Shown piece by piece: positions 1 to 12,000 of a DNA stretch of 64,000 nucleotides. Made by a program: the position numbers and the translations under genes. Each line of letters starts with the position of its first letter. Position 1 is the stretch's first letter. Origin of the DNA: Rotaria socialis (taxonomy: Eukaryota > Rotifera > Eurotatoria > Philodinida > Philodinidae); the NCBI GenBank assembly GCA_905331475.1, contig CAJNYU010000397.1:85534-149533 (forward strand), in the 5' to 3' direction. A model generated the notes under the pieces. That model made no database searches and was not told where the DNA came from. It saw nothing but the letters and a program-made list of their open reading frames with translations.

Positions 1-88
1 CAAGTTGAAATAGAACTGACGATTGTGACAACAATGAATTAAACAGGAATTAATTATTTTTCTTATTTTTTTTTCTTTTCTTCCACAG

Positions 89-193
89 ATACAAAGAAAT
101 GGCGACCAAATCGACTATACCGGCCAAACAAGAGTTTTATCGGTAATGCAAGTGTGTTTTCTCCGAACAATACACAATCGCTATTTTCTTTAG
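89..193 (+). CDS. Possible 3'-terminal exon of a gene entering from the left
   Basis: A long pyrimidine tract ending in CACAG at 79-88 is a strong splice acceptor. From 89 the first frame stays open for 34 codons and stops at TAG 191-193; it begins IQRNGDQIDYTGQ. The other frames are also short and open: one gives a terminal MATKSTIPAKQEFYR ending near 149. The frame therefore cannot be settled without the upstream exon, which lies outside the window. No domain is recognisable. It could equally be a 5' exon or a chance acceptor. Confidence 0.25.
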   Translation: MQRNGDQIDYTGQTRVLSVMQVCFLRTIHNRYFL

Positions 194-522
194 AAGAGAG
201 ACAAATTTCTCTTCTGTTTTTTTTCTCGATAAAACTAGAATACGAGACAGAGAGAGGGAAGCTATATATATATGAAGAACAACTGAAGACTACTATATGA
301 TTTAATTCTTTTTTTTTCTTATAAGAACTATTTTATATCAGTCTTGAGTACAAAACCATATTCCTATACAACAGCGTAAGCCGAACTATATTTTAAATTA
401 TAGACAGATTTACTTGCTAATTACTTGCATGCTGTCAGGATTTATTGAAATACATGTTTTAGATAATTTTATTCTACTGTGAAAAGTTCTGTTTTTTCTC
501 CTTCTGTAACAATAAAACAATA

Positions 523-846
523 ATGTCATCGACAAAAAACATATTCGATGATCTTCGATCAGAATTCGATCGTCTTGATGAAGTATAATGAATAATTAAA
601 CAATACACGTATTGGAAATCTTTTCTTTTAGGATAAAGATGGTTATATAACTCTAAAAGAATTTCGAGCATTCCATTCGAAAACAACGAACGATGCATCA
701 GCAATAGCCAAAGCATTTGCTGCTATTGATTCGGATAAAGATGGTCTTGTAACATTTGAAGGTATTGAATAAAAAAGAAATTTATTTTTCTTAGATTTAT
801 AGATAATCTTTTTTTTCTAGAATTTCAACGTGCGTATAAAGACTAG
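523..846 (+). CDS. Small two-EF-hand calcium-binding protein
   Basis: Three exons (523-582, 632-761, 821-846) encode 71 aa; the introns are 49 and 59 nt with GT-AG ends and the frame is continuous across both. There are two canonical 12-residue EF-hand loops. Loop 1 is at residues 19-30 (D-E-D-K-D-G-Y-I..E) and loop 2 at 53-64 (D-S-D-K-D-G-L-V..E). Asp or Ser/Asp occupies the chelating positions, Gly is at loop position 6 and Glu at position 12. Nothing lies outside the EF pair, so it is a minimal calmodulin-like or calbindin-like Ca2+ sensor or buffer, probably cytosolic. The first loop is split by intron 1. The start is the first ATG in frame; no signal peptide is present. The closest family member cannot be named. 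The product is certain to be EF-hand in type; its partner is unknown. Confidence 0.85.
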
Positions 847-2635
847 TAGACCAATCAATTAAAATTATGAATAAATACTTTTTTTTCCTTTTCTGTGTAT
901 CACTTGCACGTCACTTTTCCGTTTTTCTTTTCTGTTGTCGATTTTCATTATATATTAATGGCTACAATAGAAAAAAGTGTTTTCTTCACAGTTATGCCTC
1001 ATTATTTTCGTCATCAGTCACTAAATGTTCACTTGCTTAGTATTTATATATATATATATATATTTCTTTTCCTTCGATGTACTAAAAATATATATTTATT
1101 GAAAGAATAAGATTAATCTAAAATAAAACCAAAAATGACGAAGACAAAGTATGCTATCTATCTAATGGGATGTTCAAAGTCTATTTGTATTAAGAAAAAA
1201 AAAGACGACGCATAGAAATATACACACGAAATAAAATCACATTTGATATGATTATCAATGTCATAAGAGTAAAGTGCTGACTTGTATGGTATTTGCATCA
1301 AAAATAGCATCCTCTATTAATGTGTAACATGTCAAAGCTTGCTCATAGCTATTAAAATTAGCAAAAAAAATGCAAAGGATTGCTTTAACCACAATAAATG
1401 TTTGACACAAATGATGATCAAACAGAGATTGTTTAGTGATTTATCTTTATTTAGCATTTAATGTAAACGAAAGGATAATATAATTCATTGCAATTTTTCT
1501 TACTAAAAGAAAACAGAAATATTATTTTATTATTTCCAAAGGCGAGAAGAACGTAAACGGAATAGAGCAAATAAATAAAAGTAAATATTTAAGTATAACA
1601 TCTATCGGGATCAGTATTTAACAATGAACAAATAGCACGATCTATGGGAATAAAAATTATGTGTATGTGCCCTAGAAATAAATTGTAAAATAGAGAACAC
1701 AAAAAAAGGAAAATATAAGATTTTTTTGGAAAGAATATAGAGCTATTCATGATAAACTCAATACTATTGAAAAAATATTTTGAAATCAAAAATCAAAATC
1801 TTTTCCTATGGATAATCAATTTTTGATACTCAATCATAATTACTCTAATTGCGACCATATTTATCAATATGATGAATAAAATAATATTTCTTTGACGAAT
1901 CAATCATGGAATGTTTAGAGTCATTTTTGATGTTTTAAACTTTGACTAATAATCTTATATGGTTGATCGATAGCTTTAAAAGATTATACACGTGACACAA
2001 TTGAATAACAATAGATCGTCTTTTTTTTTCTTTTGTTTTGTTTTGTTTTGAATTTTAAGAACATCTTAACTTATGTAATATCACAGCTCATGATGTCGAT
2101 ACATCTACTTGATTTGTGATAGGAAAAAAGTCTTCTTAAAACTGTTTTTATGATAAACAGTTGAAATAATCAGGTTAGTAAAACATTTCATCGGTAAATT
2201 GTAATGTCTGTTTTTTTTCATGTGGCCTGCATATGACTTATTTTTTCCATTTTCATAGATTAGATATTAATTAATTATATTGGAATTCAGCTTTAAAATC
2301 TTTTCATACATGCCAACAAAAAAAAATATCAACTCATTAGATTTCTAATCATATGAAAAAAATTCCTTACCATCATATTTGTAATGATAACACTGTTATC
2401 TTTCTGCGCGACAATCGGCTCATATTCATCGCTATTTCATCGCAAGACAACACAATGACATCATCACTATGAGCAGCAACGCTCATTATCTTGAGCTATT
2501 CAATTGCTATATATTTACACACGGTCAGTTCTATTATTATATAATAAGCGACAGAGAAAAAAAGAATTTTCATATTTAAATAGACTGAAGGTGTTATATA
2601 CATACGTAAAAATATATATCTTAACGATTGAACAA
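847..2635. other. Gene-free AT-rich spacer
   Basis: No exon-like open frame with splice signals was found on either strand. The stretch holds a (TA)n run near 1045-1062, T-rich tracts near 2020-2050, and a TATA-like tATATATTTA at about 2508-2517, roughly 120 bp upstream of the next start codon. Confidence 0.5.
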
Positions 2636-3116
2636 ATGCCGATTGCGACAGTAAGTTTGTCTTTTTTTTATGTGAAGAAAATAAAAATAAGTTTTGTTCA
2701 GATTGAAACTAAATCTGTAAAAGTTGATGATGATTTAACAGATTTATCATGGCTTATACAACTGAATAATAATAAACAACGATATTCAATATCAAATGTA
2801 TATAATCATGAAAATAAAAATAAAAAAATTGAACGAATAAATAAACCTTTTACTGTTGTGAATGGTCAAACGATTCGTTCATCAATACAAACCTATTCTC
2901 ATGATCATCAATATTCCAATGAAGAAAATCAATATTATTCACAGCAATCATACAATGATCAAACAATAAAACGAAAATTTGATTCAACATTATCATATCA
3001 TCAACCAAAACGTTTTCACTCCGAGCAAACTCTTCCAATATATCCAACATCACCATTACCATCTGAATCATACTATTATAATCATCCAACATATTGTACA
3101 CAACCACAACAGCAGC

Positions 3117-3148
<32 letters not shown>

Positions 3149-3427
3149 CGAACATCTATTCCAACAACATCGCGATATATGTTACTCAAAAATGATCCAT
3201 CACTTTCCGATACGATGCCAACTGCTCATATGTCGACAAATTTAAATCAATCAATTGGCATGAATGAACATAAAAATATATATTCCGATGATATTGAACA
3301 TTTATTAGATATATTTAAAAACGAAGTACAAATGATTGGCATTGATCCAATAGCAACAACAAGCACAGGTGATTGTGCTACTGATTTTGGTCATTGTTTA
3401 TCATCAAATGAATTTTGTCCTTATTGA
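2636..3427 (+). CDS. Poly-Q, Asn/Ser/Tyr-rich protein of unknown function
   Basis: The likely structure is a 15-nt first coding exon (2636-2650, MPIAT), a 51-nt intron (2651-2701, gtaagt...ttcag) and exon 2 at 2702-3427, giving 246 aa. The intron is a multiple of three and open, so the frame also reads through it. Splicing is preferred because the intron has consensus ends and a low-complexity K/F-rich translation. The protein is low-complexity and polar, with a glutamine run of about 14 residues near residue 150, encoded by mixed CAA/CAG. A short N-terminal block DDDLTDLSWL resembles the acidic D-L-x-x-L-x-W-L element found ahead of the forkhead domain in FoxJ1/FoxN proteins, but no forkhead domain follows. 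The acidic C-terminal part has SDDIEHLLDIF, which may form an amphipathic helix. A transcription-regulator role is possible but unproven. Confidence 0.6.
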
Positions 3428-3840
3428 TACTTGTACATTTTTCTTTCCGTTGTTAAGCTATAGTATCCTAAAAAAAACGAGGATCATGTTTGTTTTCTTT
3501 AATTACTGGCTCAGATAAATAAATTCTTTACAAAAATTAACGCACTTGATAGCTTGGAAAAGTTAATCAATTATAAATGTTGAGCTGATTATTGACTCTT
3601 GAAAAGTTTTCTTTGAGAAATAGAAACATATTTTTATGAGTTATAATATAGAATTTAAAAAAATGCCATTTCGAATTTAAAAATACAAAAGAGAGATTCT
3701 TCTATCCCAGCAGTGTGCGATGGGACCAATTGATCGGGAAATGGTCACATTTTCAGCAGAAATGGACCACCCCACGTAAAGTCATACGTTTTAAGGAGAA
3801 ATGGAAAAGAAAAAAAAAAATATATATATATACATATATC

Positions 3841-3945
3841 TTTATGATTCGGTATTTTTCCAAGTAAATAGTTTCAAGTAGAAGTCTATGATTTATATAG
3901 AGAAATGCGTCAACAAGGAGAAATGGAAAAGAAAGAATATATATA
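3841..3945 (+). repeat. Direct repeat, copy 1
   Basis: About 105 bp here is repeated at 4508-4612. Both copies carry TTTATGATTC near the start, then GTTTCAAG(T/C)AGAAGTCTAT, TTATATAGAGAAATGC and CAACAAG(G/C)AGAAA, in the same order. They differ by scattered substitutions and short indels. The motif CAAG(C/G)AGAAATGG links both copies to the repeats at 6940-7262. Confidence 0.7.
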
Positions 3946-4507
3946 TATAATATGTGGCAGGCGAGTTTGGAATAGCTTTTTCTTAATTTTTTTAATAGAA
4001 TTTTTGTTGAGATCTGCCTTTAGAAAATTTTGTATTGATAATTATTCCTTCCATCTTTTTACAAGGTTTTCATATAAATTCAACTCTCTGTACGTTTGTT
4101 AAACAATGGGGACATGGGGACATTGAATTTATCTGAGAAAAATAAATTATTTTATTTATACAACTTTTATAAATCAAATATAAAAATTTACTAAACATCC
4201 TTGTAATACCACCTGATGATTAATTCAGAGGAGATTAATTATATTATGACTCATACCGGTAGAATTTAAATAAAACAAAAAATTTATTATTATTATTAAT
4301 ATTACTATTATTATACATAAAGCACAAGGTAATCATTTACCTATAATTTCTTTTATTCATTCGATTCAATTTAATAGTAAAATCTTTTTTCCTTTTAAAT
4401 ATATTTTATTTTATGAAATACGAGCAGGGGAAAAAAAGAAATTCAGATAATTTTATTTCGCGCATTCCAATCTCAACTGAAATTCTCATGTCAACTGTGG
4501 CATATGT

Positions 4508-4612
4508 TTATGATTCACTATTTTTTAAGTAAAATAGTTTCAAGCAGAAGTCTATATTTATATAGAGAAATGCTTTCAACAAGCAGAAAGGGCAAAGAAA
4601 GAATCTATATGC
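4508..4612 (+). repeat. Direct repeat, copy 2
   Basis: Second copy of the element at 3841-3945, 667 bp further on, in the same orientation and diverged by point changes. It lies just outside the left arm of the inverted-repeat element that starts at 4650. Confidence 0.7.
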
Positions 4613-4649
4613 AAATATATAGATATATAGATAAATGTCATCGGTTCAC

Positions 4650-5268
4650 AAGAAATTAAAGTTATCCTGGTCTAACTTTCCTTTATAAATGTATGCAGTA
4701 TTTATTCCTTTGATCCCTTTAGATCACATTAGTCCTTTTAGCCTCTTGAATCCCTTTTTAGGCCTAAAGTGAGCAAAAGGGACTAAAAGAACTAAAGGGA
4801 GTAGAAGGACTAAAGTGAGTTAAGGAAGTAGAGGGAGTAAAGGGACTAGAAGGACTAAAGGGAGGAAAGGGAGCAGAAGGACTAAATGAAGGGAAGGGAG
4901 GAAAGGGTGCAGAAGAATTAAAGGAAGGGAAGGGAGGAAAGGGAGGAAAATGAGTAAAGAGACTAGAAGGACTAAAGGAAGTTAAGGCAGTAGAAGGACT
5001 AAAAGAACTAAAGGGAGGAAAATGGGACAAGGGACTGAAGGGAGTAGAAGGACTAAAGGAAGTTAAGGTAGTAGAAGGGCTAAAAAACTAAAGGGAGTAA
5101 AGGTACTACAAGGACTAAAGAGAGTAAAGGAACGAAAGGGAGCAGAAGGACTAATGAGACTAAGGGGCGTAATGGGAGTAATAGGGCTAAACGAATTAAA
5201 GGGATCTAAAGGATAATGAGGGTTTATATTTGTAAAGAAAAGCTAGATCAGGATAACTTTAATTTCTT
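4650..5268. mobile_element. Foldback/MITE-like element with 9-bp minisatellite core
   Basis: The left end 4650-4679 and right end 5239-5268 are 30-bp inverted repeats with two mismatches; the shared core is AAGAAATTAAAGTTATCCTG. Weaker inverted similarity continues inward for about 20 bp more. Between them, about 4764-5215 is a long tandem array with a strict 9-bp period (variants of AGGGAGTAA / AAGGACTAA). About 4710-4760 carries the same unit in the opposite orientation, meeting at the palindrome TTAGGCCTAA near 4757-4766. No transposase is present, so if mobile it would be non-autonomous. The 9-bp period keeps the reverse strand open for 88 codons of Pro/Phe/Ser repeats, which is an artefact of the array. 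Confidence 0.75.
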
Positions 5269-6939
5269 ATGGATCCCTCATAGAAAAAGCTTTTCAGTAC
5301 AGCCCCGCTTGGGCTAAAATGTGGAACTCGCATATTAAAAATCACTTGGAAACTGACCATATAGAGAGTTTTCTTTTTTTTTTAATAGAATGAGCTTCAT
5401 AGTTGTTTTAGGAATACAATGGAGAAAACAATAAAAATACCTGAATAAGTGAAAACGCAGAATTTCTTTCATTTAAATAACTTTTAAATACTTCTGAAAT
5501 TTTCTAACTAGAAAAACGCCTACAGATAAGTTATAGTTCGATAAAGTTTTATTTTTTGAAGCTGTTGGTATACAAGAATGTTAATAAGAAATATGAAATA
5601 TTTCTTTTTTTGATCTTGAAGTAAAATAAATAGGGAATCAATTTTATTCTTAAACATTGTTTTACTATTAGTAAATAGAATATATTACTTCCGTAAATTT
5701 TTTTGTTCCCTCGCTTTTAATCTGATAAAATTTAAAAAAATTTCACTAAACCAATTATTATTCTAGTTTATATTTTATTTCAATTAATATCTCTCTTGTA
5801 ATGATTGAATTATATCTTTATTTTTATACAGAAACACAGAAAATCATATTTGAAAGCAAAGTATAATTTCTCAAGATATAGAAAAATACACTGACCGTAT
5901 GTTAGACTTTGGTAGATTATTTTTAAAAACTCTTCGGTTAGTTTGAAAATATGTTCAAGATTCTTCTTCCAATGATGATAAACAATTTACTGATGTGATT
6001 ATAATTTAGTTAAATGTTTCTGTAAACATTTGAATGCTATTTCGATTTCAAGTTGATTGAAAAGATAAATACTAGTAAATAGTGATTATAATAGTAAAGA
6101 TAGTTTATGTTTGTTTCTGAATTATAAACTCTAATATACAGCTTTTCTACGATTTAGACTTCAAGAGCTCTTACCAAATCTAAAAAACTTCAAGCAGAAA
6201 AATGTCGTCCAGGCAAAAAAATGAATTTTTTTTTCATTCTGTTTATATAAGACGGTTAAAGATATACACGTACATACACATGTTCTCGTTTTAAACATAT
6301 ATCGAGATATTCAATACCTATGACTAGAAATAAAGAAAAGACGCGTTTCAATATTGTTTTCTATCATTTATATAAATAAATCTAAATTCACTCCTCGCGT
6401 TTTCACTCGCCTTTCCTCTACCATATTACTATCTATATCACTAGTTCCATTCTGTTGAAGAAAAGAAAACTTGCAATGCATAGTATATCTTCGCAAGCCC
6501 TGGATAAAACAGCGAAACATGTAAGCAAAAAAAAACACACCACCCTTAACTTCCATCAAACGAAAACATTTTTAATAGCACTCGTAAACGAAATATGTGC
6601 GTAAAAAGTCTGCAAATGAAGGAATTTTCATATTCAATAAAGCTGTATCACTTCACTGAAACCTAACGCTGCAATCATAACAATCACCAACTACATATTT
6701 TCACCTTCAACAGACGCGTACCCCACGCAATTATTTCCCGCTTACTCCCCATCTTTCTCAAGCATCTCTCTGTTATTACTTACAAAACCTAAATCCCAGC
6801 ATGATTTACAACTTAGATTTCACAAATAACTAGCAGCATAACTTTTCACCATACAACACCATATACCCTACACACTGTTACTCATACAAAGTGATATGAT
6901 TCATTCACTTCACGTTCAAAATAAGCCATTTCTATTCAA

Positions 6940-7262
6940 ACAAATCCATATCTCCTTGAGATATCCACTCATAGTGAAAACAAATGTTTCGTGTAGATAG
7001 TTTATCTATTTCTCCTTGACTATTATGAATTTCTGCTGGAATGGGGGGATATGGTTCATATATTTCTGCTTGAAAATAAACGGTATCCACTCTAAAATAT
7101 CCACTTCTGCTTGAGATATCCCCTTATAGTGAAAAAAGAAATAAATGTTTCCTCTACATTATTTATCTATTTCTCCTTGACTTTGTTAGGGATAAAGTAT
7201 TTCTGCTGGTTAATGAGCCATTTCACGATTTTAGGAGATGTTGTCCACCCCTCTTCTATCCT
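6940..7262 (-). repeat. Cluster of CAAGCAGAAATGG-family repeats (reverse orientation)
   Basis: Read on the minus strand, the motif CAAG(C/G)AGAAAT recurs about every 15-60 bp. Two blocks, about 6945-7050 and 7095-7207, are diverged tandem copies; each has a ATATC(T/C)..GTGAAAA..AAATGTTTC..CTATTTCTCCTTGACT..TTTCTGCTGG order on the plus strand. The same motif in plus orientation occurs at 3751, 3793, 3915 and 4541, and at 6189-6204. The two clusters are thus inverted relative to each other across about 3 kb. Confidence 0.55.
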
Positions 7263-8677
7263 TCAGTGACATGAAAATCATATCTGTTTCTCTTATTCCC
7301 ATACGATCATGAACTTAATATAATCAAGGAAATCATTTTCTTTTGAAATTAAATACATGAATTTTATTTCGCATACGAACCGGATATTGTAAAGGGATTT
7401 ACAAACATGAAGCATTAATATATTTTCACATGAATGACTATTTCAGAATGTAATTAAAAGTAAATCGGAAAATTTTAAATGCAATAAATATAGAAAACGG
7501 AATCACATACATAGGATCGTACTACTATGAAAAATATGTATAAATAATTGATAGAGATCATCATCATTAGACGAAAACACCATTTTACTGAAATAGGTTC
7601 ATGCTGCAGAGGTAGTTTGTTTTCTTAGTGCACTTATATGTAATCTGTTAAAAATTGAAGATAGCTGGACACATCATCATGTCAAATGATTCCACATTGA
7701 ATCGACTGACTAGTGAAGACACGGAAATATCAACTTAACTATTTTCTTAGCAGGAAACAAAATGAAAACTACTTAAAATAAATCGAATCCATTTGAATCC
7801 CATAGGAATCAGGGCGCTTTTAAGGTGTATTATAATCAACTTTTCATACGTAAAATTTTTTAATTAATAGTACTGAAAAAAAGTAAAATGCTCGTATCCA
7901 TGCTGCTATTTGAAATTGAAAGTACAAAATTTACATTAAGTCTTTGCAATGGTGTTAGGCTAGTTCTTTTGAGAGAATAGTCAAGATTTCAATCATACAT
8001 CATCAATATAGTTGTTTGTGAAACCGGTAAAATACGAGTATGCACTTGTATTCGAGGTGGGTCTTTAACACTCAAGATTCCCGGTACTGCCTCTACACTT
8101 GTAATTGAGCAAATATAATAATGAACGATTCGTTGTTTATTTCTATACTCAAATGTTGTTCAATAAAAAGAATGAACTCATTTTAGGCTACTTAAATTAC
8201 TATATCTGTCATAATCAAGATTGATGAAAACACTGTTCCATCCGAAATACAAATTCTGTCAAATATTTACTTTCCAAATAAAACTAGATATTTGTATTTT
8301 TTGGTTAATATCTATGCTGATATACAATCATCGATAGAAAAATTTTAGAACTGAATCATCAATTATTAAAAAAGATATAATCTTTGTAATTTAATAAATC
8401 AGAGAAGTAGATCATCTTCTTTTAAAGTTTACTGTATATGACCTAGAAAAACAGCATTAGTCTCAGACAACCTATTGGATATCCTTCTTATGTCTGTGTT
8501 TTGGCCTATTATAGAATTTATGTTTACATATTATTGTCCAATTAAGACCTTGCATCAAATATATATATATATATATAGATTATCAAGGTTGATGGATAAG
8601 AATTTGAAGTGTCAAAATTTTAATAGGACAAATGTCAGAAATCCAAGCACACATTGTGCATATTTATTACTAACCAA

Positions 8678-8714
8678 AATAATAATAATAATAATAATAA
8701 TAGTAGTAGTAGTA
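8678..8714. repeat. Trinucleotide microsatellite (AAT)n-(AGT)n
   Basis: Uninterrupted AAT repeats run to about 8702 and are followed by AGT repeats to 8714. They are non-coding. Confidence 0.9.
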
Positions 8715-9017
8715 AAGCAACAAAAACAATCGGATGTGATATTTTCATCGACTGATCACTATTAGAAAACAAAAAATTGACAAATCAGATCTATAATTTG
8801 TCATCTAACTCATACACACATTGCAAGAACAGTATTTTTTGCTTGTAAAAAATACTGGCAAATAAATATTGCAGGTAATAAATAGATACTAATCATATAC
8901 ACATAAAAAACAGTGTTATTGACAATGAATAGAAAATAGAAAAATAAATAAATTAGATTACAACTCAAATAAGTAGAAAAAAAGAAATAAAAACGAAGTC
9001 GTTTTATTTTCTTTTTT

Positions 9018-12000
9018 TCATAACAATAGTTGTGTTAATGGAAGATCATCGAATATTTTATCATCATCAAATTGTTGTACACTATGTTCTAGTGTTACTG
9101 CTGCTAGTTCTTTAAGAAATTGATTGAATACAACAGCGCAATAAGCGACATTACGTGTTTTAGGATCGTCCCATTCATTTGTAGGCGGATTTTGTGGATT
9201 CTCACGGATATTAATGAATCTAAAAACGATGAATAGAAGAGAAGAAATTTAATTTTGCTTTAATTTTTACTTCATAGATGTTTTATCAATTAATGTCACA
9301 TGAGAATGATCTCGTTCCTTGACATTGGAATCGGTTCGTTCCGAAGCTCGACTACGACCACGAAAAAAATCCAAAATACGGCTTCGTTTTGTTACACGTT
9401 CTAAATGAATAAAAGAAATAATGATTTTCCTATTCGATACATGCTAAGATAAATAAAAACAAAACAAGGAGAATTATCACGGCTAAGCATGCTGCAATAA
9501 AAATGAAAGACCAAGGGATTGATTTAAAACAAAACAAGAAATTTCATGCGAAACCTTTTATAGGTATTTGTTGAATTTCAAAAATAACTCGTTCTTCATC
9601 TGTGAAAATTGAGATAGAAATTTAAAAAGAAAACGAAGAAGAAATTAGTTTATTTAATTACCTTTGCCGGGATCGGCCGATTTCGATCTTGTGCGTGATG
9701 GTGAAAGCGCTCGTTTTTGGATTCCATCGAGGTCCTATATAGAGAAAAGCAAACGTTTATGCTTCGGTATTAATCAACATGCATTTAGGCACATACTTTT
9801 GCAGCTTTCTCTTTTTGATACAATGTTTCATGTGCTAGTTCAACAAGATAATTGAAATCATTAAATGTCTGAGAAACTACTTCAAGTTTTGATTTGAGAT
9901 TTGAAAGAATCTTTAATATATGAAAAAAAATATTAGATCATACTTTAAAAAATCCGTCTTTTTTTTTACTTGAAAGAGTGATTTAACATTTGTTTCGAGT
10001 ACTAGACTATGATTTAGTAATAATGAACGTAACAACGGTTGAGGATAATGTGCTAGTCGTGATATTATACCCGTTAATAATAGATTCACATACAAAGAAT
10101 TGTGTAGCATATTTTCCAATTTTATAAATATTGTACGCAGGAATGGGCCTAAATTTTAAAAATAGACAAAAAATATATTCAGCAGCCATGGGCTATTTGA
10201 TTAATTAGGATTAGGGCATTGTCGACTTTGAAAGGCTTGAACTAGGTCGAATTCAAAAATATGTGAAAGTGCAGCTCTCTAATCACATTTTCATACTCAA
10301 AGATGTTGTCGTAGAACTATTTTAGTTACAAGAGGAAATTAGCTATAGATTGATCTTTTTAGATTATCTCATCAGAAAATTATTCATCAGAAGTAGATCA
10401 AGTTCGTAGACACTTCTAATAGAGACACTCGATGCATAAAAGTTGTCGATAGGAACCGACCCACCTAAAGCTTTCGTCTGGTTGCACTACTAATCGTTAA
10501 CATGGATAAATGCTATCATATTTCAAAAAAATTTACTCAACACTAATATATTATTCAACGAAATATCGTGCAACCAATCAGTACAGGTCTTGGAAAAAAA
10601 TCCTGATGAAAGAAATCATTTGAAACGTTATCTTTGTGAAAAGTATAGTTTTTCTTTTTAGTCCAAATGAAGTTGAATTATTTTGATAAAAATTTTACTT
10701 GTTTTCAAGATAAAGTTCTCGTCTTTTAAAAATGAAACCCATGTAAAATATTAATGTTTTAGTCAATGAAGTCATTGAATATTCAAATAATTATAAGATG
10801 ATTCTTCAGCGATTCCGATGATAAATTTGATTCACTTGTTCGTACTTAGTAGTCTATGTCATTTATAATGAATGAAATATAAACGAGTAATTAGATTATA
10901 TACACGCATAGCTAACTGAGTAGATAAGTTAAGGGAATCGATTTATAGCCATTTGAACAGTATGCTTCATTATAATTTTCTCTCTACAACGATACTTCTA
11001 CACAAGCATTTAGTACGTAAAAATCAAATTTTTTGTGATTATACATTATGTTAATATGAAAACTATTGAGTTCATCGAACCAAAACAAACAATATGTTCT
11101 CTCTCAAAAAATAAACCAGAAATAATTAATCTATGATTTTCAATCTATATCAGAGAAAATTCCCTTGTGAACTTTTCTTTTAAACAGAGATAAAATAAAA
11201 TCCAACAGAGAAATTCGAAATATCCTAAGGGAAAACGAACTTGCATACAAAAAATGTATTATAAAATAGTAGTTAGAAAAAAAAAGTATACAAGTCAACA
11301 TACCAATATCAGCTGGTTTTCCATTGTTTATGGATGTTTGTTGTGGTTGAATACTCGTTGTAAATATATTTGATTGTATTTGATTTGATAAATCATTTAT
11401 TGCTATTAGAGACATATCCATTGATGTTGATTGTTGTAAAAATGACATAACAGAGTAATTTGATTGTGCATTTATTATAAACTGTGAAAAATACTGATTA
11501 TCTACATCAGTATTATGATTATGTTCTGTTATAATTATTGTTCGATATTGTTCAATTTGTTCAACAAGTAAAAGAATTTCATTGTATAATTCATCACTTG
11601 TTTTAGTTGACTTTGTTAAATATTTACTATCAATTAATCGATCAAGTACAATTAAATATTCTTGAAATGTTAATTTTTTTGTCAATAATTCATTTAACAA
11701 ATTAAAATCTAATTGTATATTGATTGAATCGACTTCATCTAATTGAAATTTTTCAATAGAACTGTTGACTTGATCTAATAATTCATTTACTAAAGTTTTT
11801 ATATCGTCATCAATATTTTCATCGATTTCATTGGGTTGTTCGTTCATTTCACGAAAATGACTTAAACAACTATGAAGTGTCTCGACACATGTTTTTATTT
11901 CATCACGTATATGCACATTAGGCGTATTCGATGAATTTACTGACCATGTATCTTCATTTTCACCTGAGAAATCAATAAATGACAAAGCATAAAACGATGA

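Larger units (their letters stand above)
3428..9017. other. 5.6-kb intergenic region rich in repeat fragments
   Basis: No convincing coding exon was seen on either strand. The region holds the poly-Q gene 3' flank (AATAAA-like near 3517), a direct repeat pair, a TIR-bounded minisatellite, a cluster of CAAGCAGAAATGG-like motifs (entered separately) and an (AAT)n/(AGT)n microsatellite at 8678-8714. Confidence 0.5.

Noticed and set aside
2850..3245. Poly-Val (minus) and poly-Asn (plus) frames over the poly-Q gene
   Set aside because: Other-frame readings of the CAA repeat in the 2636-3427 gene.
4764..5030. 88-codon minus-strand frame with Phe-Pro-Ser repeats
   Set aside because: It is the translation of the 9-bp minisatellite; a period divisible by three keeps the frame open. 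No start context or gene structure.
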